In this document: positions 27,690 to 34,761 of the stretch, one piece after another | Layout of the letters: every line of letters begins with the position of its first letter | How positions within the stretch are numbered: position 1 is the first letter of the stretch | Assembly: GCF_016862635.1 (NCBI RefSeq) | Contig: NZ_BONI01000089.1 | Coordinates: 1-34,761 of the forward strand | Origin: Catellatospora coxensis | GTDB taxonomy: Bacteria > Actinomycetota > Actinomycetes > Mycobacteriales > Micromonosporaceae | Direction: 5' to 3' | DNA length: 34,761 nucleotides | The notes under the pieces: model-generated | Told to the model about the DNA's origin: nothing | The model's input: only the letters and a program-made list of their open reading frames with translations | Database searches by the model: none | Position numbers and translations under genes: made by a program

Positions 27690-29015
27690 TCAGGGGGTGA
27701 GGGGGGCTCGGTTGAGGCCGTGTTCGGCCAGTTGTTCGGTCATGTAGGCGACGACGGTGGCGATGAGGACGACGGGGGTCATCGCGAAGCCGAGGGGGCC
27801 GAGCAGGAGCACGACCAGGACCACGGCGCTGACGGGCAGCGGGAGCATGGCCACGGTGGCGGCGGCCATGCCGGCGGCCATCGCGGGGACCGCGCCGAAG
27901 CCGGGCAGCGGGCCGGCCAGCACGCCGAGCACGCCGCCCAGGCTCACGGCGGGGAAGATGGGGCCGCCGCGCAGGGCCGCCAGGGACAGGGCGTAGCCGA
28001 GTCCCTTGAACACGACCAGGGCCAGCAGGGCCGCCTCGGGCCAGGCGCGGGGGTCGGCGGCCAGGGCGGCGAGGGTCTGCTGGCCCGACAGCGCCACCTC
28101 GGCCGGGGAACGACCCGTGAGCAGGGAGTACGCGGCGGCGCAGGCGCCCACGCCGAGCGCCGCCAGCACGGTGACCGGCAGCGGCCGGGCGGCGACGCGG
28201 GCGGCGAGCTGCTTGGCGAGGCCGCGTACCAGCCGGATGCCGAACGCCGCGGCGACCGCGAGCGGCAGCGCCCACAGCAGGTCGCCGATGTCGGGCCGGA
28301 CGGCGCTGCCGGGCGGGATGGGCAGCGTCAGCGAGCCGATGGGCAGGCCGGACCACAGCCCGATCCCGGTGAACACGATCGAGCCGACGCCCGCCGCCAG
28401 CAGGCAGGGGAGCACCACCGCCGACAGGGCCGCGCCGCTGAGCTGCACCATCTCGATCAGCAGCACGGCCGCGACGATGGGCGAGCCGAAGATCGCGGCG
28501 ATCGCCGACGCCGCGCCGGCGCCGCTGACGATGAGGGCGCGCCGGTTGCCGGGGGAGATGCCGAACGCGTGCGCGGCCAGCAGGGCCAGCCCGCCGCCAC
28601 CGGCGATGAGCGGGGCCTCCGGGCCGAGCACCGCGCCCAGCGGCAGGCTGATCAGCGCGGCGACCAGCACCCAGGGCAGCTCCGCGGCGGTCGGCGGCGG
28701 GCCGCCCATACCGTCGACGGGGGTGTGCCCGCCGCGCCCGGGCGCCCGGCGGGCGACCGCGCCGACGCCGACGCCGGCCAGCGCCAGCAGGGGCAGCGGC
28801 CACCACCAGGGCGGCTGGTCGCCGCCGGTGAGCGCCTGCGGGATGGTGTGCCAGACCTCGTGCTCGGCCGCGTGCAGCAGCGCCAGGAATCCGAACGCGA
28901 TCAGCGACACCGGCACACCGACCAGCCCGGCGATGCCGAGCACGCGCAGGTACTCGGGGTGCCTGATGAGTTCGAGCGCGCGGTCCCGGGTCTGCTGCGG
29001 GGACAATTCCGACAT
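27690..29015 (-). CDS. ClC-family chloride channel/transporter-like protein
   Basis: A 441-residue membrane protein with about ten hydrophobic helices and the voltage-gated chloride channel fold. LGAVLGPEAPLIAGGGG corresponds to the conserved GREGP-type anion loop, with Glu followed by Ala-Pro, and GGPIFPAVSLGG corresponds to GKxFxP. No cytosolic CBS domains follow. It may be an H+/Cl- or fluoride exchanger; the exact ion cannot be decided from the motifs. ATG 29015 begins MSELSPQQTRDRALELIRHP, a reasonable amphipathic N terminus. It is the downstream partner of the DUF5996 gene on the minus strand, separated by a hairpin. Confidence 0.88.
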   Translation of the reverse strand: MSELSPQQTRDRALELIRHPEYLRVLGIAGLVGVPVSLIAFGFLALLHAAEHEVWHTIPQALTGGDQPPWWWPLPLLALAGVGVGAVARRAPGRGGHTPVDGMGGPPPTAAELPWVLVAALISLPLGAVLGPEAPLIAGGGGLALLAAHAFGISPGNRRALIVSGAGAASAIAAIFGSPIVAAVLLIEMVQLSGAALSAVVLPCLLAAGVGSIVFTGIGLWSGLPIGSLTLPIPPGSAVRPDIGDLLWALPLAVAAAFGIRLVRGLAKQLAARVAARPLPVTVLAALGVGACAAAYSLLTGRSPAEVALSGQQTLAALAADPRAWPEAALLALVVFKGLGYALSLAALRGGPIFPAVSLGGVLGVLAGPLPGFGAVPAMAAGMAAATVAMLPLPVSAVVLVVLLLGPLGFAMTPVVLIATVVAYMTEQLAEHGLNRAPLTP

Positions 29016-29038
29016 GTCATCACGCTAGGCGCTGGGCC

Positions 29039-29069
29039 ACCCGCGCGGGCGCGGATGGCACGCGCGGGT
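29039..29069 (-). terminator. Hairpin at the end of the DUF5996 gene
   Basis: ACCCGCGCG (29039-29047) and CGCGCGGGT (29061-29069) pair perfectly over 9 bp with a 13-base loop, touching the stop codon at 29069-29071. It separates the DUF5996 and ClC genes on the minus strand. Confidence 0.55.
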
Positions 29070-29983
29070 CAGGCCGCGACCGGGACCTCCAGGGCGTGGC
29101 GGTCCCAGTTGGCCAGCTCGGCGTCGGCCTCGTAGGTGCACTGCAGGAACGTCAGCAGGGTCGCGTCCGGATCGTCGGCGGTGCGCACCACCTCGTACGG
29201 CAGCAGGAACTCGCCCAGCTCCGTGTCGTAGCGGGCCCGCTCGGGCGAGATCGGCCAGTCGCGGAATCCGGGCGGCTCGGGGTAGGCGTACGCGTAGAAC
29301 GCGCCCTCCGCGCCGCCGCCCGGCCAGTAGCCGCAGCTGCTCACCTCGTGGTCGTAGGCCAGCCGGCTGACCCGGTCGGGGCAGTTGGGCACCCCGCCCG
29401 GATGCTGCGGGGCGGTCTCCCCGGAGAAGCGGGTCACCGCCAGGTCCAGCGCGCCCCAGAACAGGTGCACGGGGCTGACCTTGCCCTGGAAGCGGGCCCG
29501 GAACGCGGTGAACACCCGGTGCATCTGCACCGTCGCCAGCCAGAACCGGTGGGCGTACTCCGGGTCGTACGCGCAGTGCTGCTCGTCCTGCGCGAACGGG
29601 ATGGCCACCGGGATCTCCACCGGGCGGGCCATGATGTCGACGGGCATGCCGAGCGAGTCCAGGGACTGCATCACGGCCGCGTAGAAGTCGGCGACGCTGC
29701 GCGGGCGCAACTCCACCTCGCGGCGCTCGCCGCCGGTCGTGTGCAGGTCGAGCACGTGCCGCTGGAAGTCGAACGTGATCTCCAGCCCGGCCGATCCATA
29801 GGGCATCAGCGACGTGGTGAAGCCGCGTACGTCCACGTAGAGGGGTACCTGCCACCACTGGTTGATCATGGGTTCGAGCGCGAGCCGTACCTTGCCCACC
29901 ACCTGGGTCCACATGTGCAGGGTGTCCCGCGTGTCCTTCCACTCGGCCAGCGGCAACGCCGGCCAGACTCCCTTGCTGGTCAT
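29069..29983 (-). CDS. DUF5996 family protein
   Basis: A 304-residue soluble protein that I place in the DUF5996 family by its characteristic opening (WPALPLAEWKDTRDTLHMWTQVVGKVRLAL), the NQWWQVPLYVDVRGFTTS stretch and the FWGALDLAVTRFSG and GYWPGGG motifs. No reaction is established for the family. It has no signal peptide or membrane spans. ATG 29983 is divergent from the ATPase gene across about 70 bases that must hold both promoters. Confidence 0.85.
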   Translation of the reverse strand: MTSKGVWPALPLAEWKDTRDTLHMWTQVVGKVRLALEPMINQWWQVPLYVDVRGFTTSLMPYGSAGLEITFDFQRHVLDLHTTGGERREVELRPRSVADFYAAVMQSLDSLGMPVDIMARPVEIPVAIPFAQDEQHCAYDPEYAHRFWLATVQMHRVFTAFRARFQGKVSPVHLFWGALDLAVTRFSGETAPQHPGGVPNCPDRVSRLAYDHEVSSCGYWPGGGAEGAFYAYAYPEPPGFRDWPISPERARYDTELGEFLLPYEVVRTADDPDATLLTFLQCTYEADAELANWDRHALEVPVAA

Positions 29984-30054
29984 GGTCTCAGCATGCCGGA
30001 GCCTCGCCGGGCGCGGCGGCTGTTCCGCCGGGCTCGCGGCGTTACCGTCGGGGG

Positions 30055-30804
30055 ATGGCGAAGGCGGGCGGCGGGTTCCTGCGCTGGGTGGAGCTGGACG
30101 ACGCCGGGGCGGACGCCCGGGCGTACCCGTTCTCGCTGCCGGTGGTGGCGGGGCTGCGCAAGGCCGGGCGGCTGGAGCTGGACCCGAAGGTGACGTTCCT
30201 CGTCGGCGACAACGGCACCGGCAAGTCGACCCTGGTCGAGGCGATCGCGGTGGCGGCCGGGTTCAACCCGGAGGGCGGCTCGCAGAACTTCCACTTCGCC
30301 ACCCGGGCCAGCGAGTCGGTGCTCGGCGAGCACCTGACGCTGGTGCGCGGGCTGCGCAAGCCGCGCACCGGGTTCTTCCTGCGGGCGGAGTCGTTCTACA
30401 ACGTCGCCACCGAGATCGAGCGGCTGGCCGTGCAGGGCTCCTACGGCGGGCGCAACCTGCACGAGCGCTCGCACGGCGAGTCGTTCCTGGACCTGGTCAC
30501 GTACCGGTTCGGACCGCAAGGGCTGTACCTGCTGGACGAGCCGGAGGCGGCGCTGTCGGTGTACGGCTGCCTGGCGGTCATCGCGCGGATCCAGGAGCTG
30601 GCCGGGCAGGGTTCGCAGTTCGTGATCGCGACCCACTCGCCGATCCTGCTGGCCGTGCCCGGGGCGCGCATCCTGCAACTGGACAGCGGCGGCGGGATCA
30701 CGCCCGTCGGGTTCGACGAGGCCGAACCGGTCGCGCTGACCCGCTCGTTCCTCGCCGAGCCGCAGGTGTACCTGCATCACCTGCTGTCCGGGCAGGACGG
30801 CTGA
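30055..30804 (+). CDS. AAA/ABC-type ATPase, COG3910-like
   Basis: A 249-residue stand-alone ATPase. Walker A is G51DNGTGKST59; the ABC-like signature region reads SHGESFLDL near residue 142; Walker B is LYLLDEPE with D161 and E162; and ATHSPIL supplies the switch histidine. It resembles predicted ATPases of the COG3910 group, which are related to SMC/Rad50 heads but lack a coiled coil. No partner nuclease or membrane protein is adjacent, so its role is unknown. The start at ATG 30055 gives a short lead into FLRWVELDD, which is normal for the family. Confidence 0.88.
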   Translation: MAKAGGGFLRWVELDDAGADARAYPFSLPVVAGLRKAGRLELDPKVTFLVGDNGTGKSTLVEAIAVAAGFNPEGGSQNFHFATRASESVLGEHLTLVRGLRKPRTGFFLRAESFYNVATEIERLAVQGSYGGRNLHERSHGESFLDLVTYRFGPQGLYLLDEPEAALSVYGCLAVIARIQELAGQGSQFVIATHSPILLAVPGARILQLDSGGGITPVGFDEAEPVALTRSFLAEPQVYLHHLLSGQDG

Positions 30805-30823
30805 CCGCCACGGCCGCGCGCCG

Positions 30824-30850
30824 ACCGGCCCGTCCGGGGCGGCGGCCGGT
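30824..30850. terminator. Weak hairpin between convergent genes
   Basis: ACCGGCC (30824-30830) and GGCCGGT (30844-30850) form a 7-bp stem with a 13-base GC-rich loop between the ATPase gene and the convergent small membrane protein gene. Confidence 0.4.
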
Positions 30851-30853
30851 GCG

Positions 30854-31096
30854 TCAGTCCAGCCAGAGCCCGATCAGCCCGGCCACGCCGATCACCGCGC
30901 CGAGGACCGCGAAGACCGCGCCGCCGCGACGCTCCTCGACCCGGGACGGATTGGCCGGTCGGCGTGCACGCCACAGCAGCCAGCCGCCGATCGCGAGCAT
31001 GGCCAGGCCGAGCCAGGGCACCGTGCCGGGCGACATGGGATCCAGGGCGCGGGCGGGCGAGCCGTCCAGGGGCGGGAGCGAGGGCGAGCGCAGCAC
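30854..31096 (-). CDS. Small two-TM membrane protein of unknown function
   Basis: Up to 80 residues with two hydrophobic segments (VPWLGLAMLAIGGWLLW and AVFAVLGAVIGVAGLIGLWL) separated by a basic loop (RARRPANPSRVEERRGG). The GTG at 31096 opens the longest frame; an in-frame ATG at 31036 would give 60 residues and a more compact membrane protein. No family recognised. Confidence 0.6.
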   Translation of the reverse strand: MLRSPSLPPLDGSPARALDPMSPGTVPWLGLAMLAIGGWLLWRARRPANPSRVEERRGGAVFAVLGAVIGVAGLIGLWLD

Positions 31097-31120
31097 GCGG
31101 CAAGGCTAGCGGGCCCGAGC

Positions 31121-31163
31121 CAGCCGGTCGCCGCCGCCGGCCGTGCGGCGGCCGAGCCGGCTG
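31121..31163 (-). terminator. Two-stage hairpin after the methyltransferase gene
   Basis: The outer stem CAGCCGG/CCGGCTG (31121-31127 with 31157-31163) and the inner stem GCCGCCGC/GCGGCGGC (31130-31137 with 31145-31152) lie immediately after the minus-strand stop at 31165. Confidence 0.6.
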
Positions 31164-31164
31164 C

Positions 31165-31830
31165 TCAGCCGCCGAGCTGGAACACGTTGATCCGGCTCAG
31201 CTGGGAGTCGATGAAGGTCAGCGCGCTGCCGGCGTCGTAGGTGGCGACCTGGACCAGCTCGGCGGTGGGCAGGAAGTCCCGGCCGGGGTCGCCGACGAGC
31301 ACCCGGGCGCCGCGGTCGGCGGCCCGGCGCAGGAACGGCAGCACCCGCGCGGCCATCTCGTCGCTGTAGAAGACGTCGCCGGCCAGCACGAGGTCGGCGT
31401 CGCCGCCGTCGCCGTCGAGCAGGTCGCCCTGTCGGCCTGTCACGGTCACCCCGTTGGCCCGCGCGTTGAGCGCGACCGCGGCGATGGCGTACGGGTCGAT
31501 GTCGTTGGCGGTGACGGTGGCCGCCCCGGCCAGCCCGGCGGCGATCCCGGCGAGGCCGGAGCCCGCGGCGAGGTCGAGCACCCGGCGTCCGCGGGCCACC
31601 TCGGGGTGGTCGAGCACGTACCGCGCGACGCCCTGCCCGCCGGCCCAGGCCGAGGCCCAGTACGGGGTGGGCATGGCGCGTCCGGCCTCGGCCTCCATCC
31701 GGGCCCACCACACGATCGCGTCGACCGCGAGGTGCAGGCGGATCTCGGGCACGAGGGGCACCGGGGTCAGGCTCAGCCGGTCGAGTCCGTCACTCTGCGC
31801 CGGTAGCGTTTTGTCCTGAAGGTCATGCAT
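31165..31830 (-). CDS. SAM-dependent methyltransferase, COG3897/ETFB-lysine methyltransferase-like
   Basis: A class I methyltransferase of 221 residues from the ATG at 31830. Motif I is VLDLAAGSGLAGIAA, followed by the acidic loop ANDIDPYAIAAVALNA and the DLVLAGDVFYSDEM motif typical of the COG3897 family, related to protein-lysine methyltransferases. PYWASAWAGGQGVARYVLDHP precedes the SAM site, as in that family. An upstream TTG at 31914 is in frame and has GGAAGG nearby, but the residues it adds look non-coding, so 31830 is preferred. The substrate is unknown. Confidence 0.87.
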   Translation of the reverse strand: MHDLQDKTLPAQSDGLDRLSLTPVPLVPEIRLHLAVDAIVWWARMEAEAGRAMPTPYWASAWAGGQGVARYVLDHPEVARGRRVLDLAAGSGLAGIAAGLAGAATVTANDIDPYAIAAVALNARANGVTVTGRQGDLLDGDGGDADLVLAGDVFYSDEMAARVLPFLRRAADRGARVLVGDPGRDFLPTAELVQVATYDAGSALTFIDSQLSRINVFQLGG

Positions 31831-31941
31831 TGCGTAATCAACGCGACCTGTCACCGGCCCAGCATGCCCGATCCGGCGCTCCAACGGTCGCAGAATCGCC
31901 CTGTTCGTCGGCAAAAGTCATCCTTCCCGTACCTGGCGCGC

Positions 31942-31947
31942 TAGGGT
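31942..31947 (+). promoter_or_regulatory. Possible -10 element of the cold-shock gene
   Basis: TAGGGT fits the actinobacterial TAnnnT pattern. It would give an untranslated leader of about 65 bases. No confident -35 is seen. Confidence 0.35.
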
Positions 31948-32018
31948 CAGCGGTTGTGGGGCAATAGCCGCGCCGCGCAGTGCGGTGCGGGGCAGTCGAC
32001 GGCCCCTGAGAGGGATTC

Positions 32019-32222
32019 ATGGCAACCGGCACCGTCAAGTGGTTCAACGCTGAGAAGGGCTTCGGCTTCATCGAGCAGGACGGCGGGGGTGCGGACGTGT
32101 TCGTCCACTACTCCGCCATCTCCGGTGGCGGATACCGCGAGCTCCAGGAGGGCCAGCAGGTCGAGTTCGAGGTCACCCAGGGCCAGAAGGGCCCGCAGGC
32201 GGCTAACGTCCACCCGCTCTGA
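32019..32222 (+). CDS. cspA: Cold-shock domain protein, CspA family
   Basis: A 67-residue single cold-shock domain (OB fold) that binds single-stranded RNA and DNA as a chaperone. RNP1 is KGFGFI and RNP2 is VFVHYS; the opening [13 protein letters not shown] is canonical. GAGAGGG precedes the ATG at good spacing. It is transcribed alone, with a 19-bp terminator hairpin beginning 11 bases after the stop, and is convergent with lon. Which Csp paralogue it is cannot be told from one copy. Confidence 0.96.
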   Translation: MATGTVKWFNAEKGFGFIEQDGGGADVFVHYSAISGGGYRELQEGQQVEFEVTQGQKGPQAANVHPL

Positions 32223-32232
32223 TCAGTGCAGC

Positions 32233-32275
32233 AAAGGGCGTCCCCGCCACCGTACAGGTGGCGGGGACGCCCTTT
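32233..32275. terminator. Bidirectional terminator between cspA and lon
   Basis: A perfect 19-bp stem (32233-32251 with 32257-32275) around a GTACA loop. The ends are AAA and TTT, so both strands have a short U-run after the hairpin. It is placed between convergent genes. Confidence 0.92.
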
Positions 32276-32292
32276 CCGTCCACCCCCGAGGG

Positions 32293-34638
<2,346 letters not shown>

Positions 34639-34660
34639 CGTCGACACCTGCCATTCTGAA

Positions 34661-34681
34661 CTTGAGTCTTACCCACTCAAG
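34661..34681. promoter_or_regulatory. HAIR element (HspR operator) upstream of lon
   Basis: CTTGAGT-N7-ACTCAAG, a perfect match to the HspR-associated inverted repeat of actinobacteria, lies 23 bases upstream of the lon ATG. On the minus strand its TTGAGT half could double as the -35 of a promoter with CAGAAT (16-base spacer) as the -10, so bound HspR would block RNA polymerase directly. The remaining 80 bases to the window end hold no further feature I can support. Confidence 0.92.
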
Positions 34682-34761
34682 TCCAGGACGACCTTGGTTG
34701 TTCCCTCAACCAACCCCTGTGACCCACACCACTCCGGCCTCAAGCGTTTCGCCAAGATCGT

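Overview
This is one contiguous stretch of a very GC-rich (about 70% or more) actinobacterial chromosome. GTG and ATG starts are mixed, ATGA stop-start overlaps are common, and there is a Tat signal, an HspR-type heat-shock operator and SARP/AfsR-like TPR debris. The style fits a filamentous actinomycete, most likely Micromonosporaceae; that family placement is an inference from general style, not from a marker gene. No rRNA, tRNA, CRISPR array, insertion sequence or phage gene was seen.

Layout. 1-2300: end of a carbohydrate ABC transporter operon (MalG-type permease overlapping a GH1 beta-glucosidase). 2400-4310: an unrecognised protein divergent from a 2TM potassium channel, then a second unrecognised protein. 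4400-6220: two identical 16-bp LacI-type palindromes, one sitting on the probable transcription start, upstream of a secreted discoidin-DUF1996 protein. 6220-10250: a decay zone with long hairpins, the C-terminal stump of a TPR regulator, an unrecognised protein, a DrrA/DrrB-type ABC transporter wrecked by a frameshift and an in-frame fusion deletion, and two small ORFs. 10250-15070: an AT-rich leader and a 1423-residue secreted GH87 alpha-1,3-glucanase with three discoidin, two FN3 and two CARDB modules. 15070-17420: Tat-exported epoxide-hydrolase-like protein divergent from an aldo/keto reductase.

17660-26040 is a glycerol/dihydroxyacetone island. A complete PEP-dependent dihydroxyacetone kinase relay (EI, HPr, DhaM, DhaL, DhaK) is encoded as two divergent units. 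It is followed by glpF, glpK and glpD. Glycerol can therefore enter through GlpF and be oxidised via glycerol-3-phosphate, while free dihydroxyacetone is phosphorylated at the cost of PEP; both routes meet at DHAP. No glycerol dehydrogenase and no regulator are in the window.

26060-34761: M1 metallopeptidase lipoprotein, ClC-type channel, DUF5996 protein, COG3910-type ATPase, small membrane protein, methyltransferase, cold-shock protein and Lon protease. lon is preceded by a perfect HAIR element (HspR operator).

The most unusual layer is non-coding. At least six long inverted repeats lie at gene ends. Two sequence families are each represented more than once inside this window: a GAAGGTGCCCTTC type at about 8353, 15081 and 17600, and a GGCCTATCACATCG type at 17442 and 27566. 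They look like dispersed, mobile or domesticated terminator-like elements.
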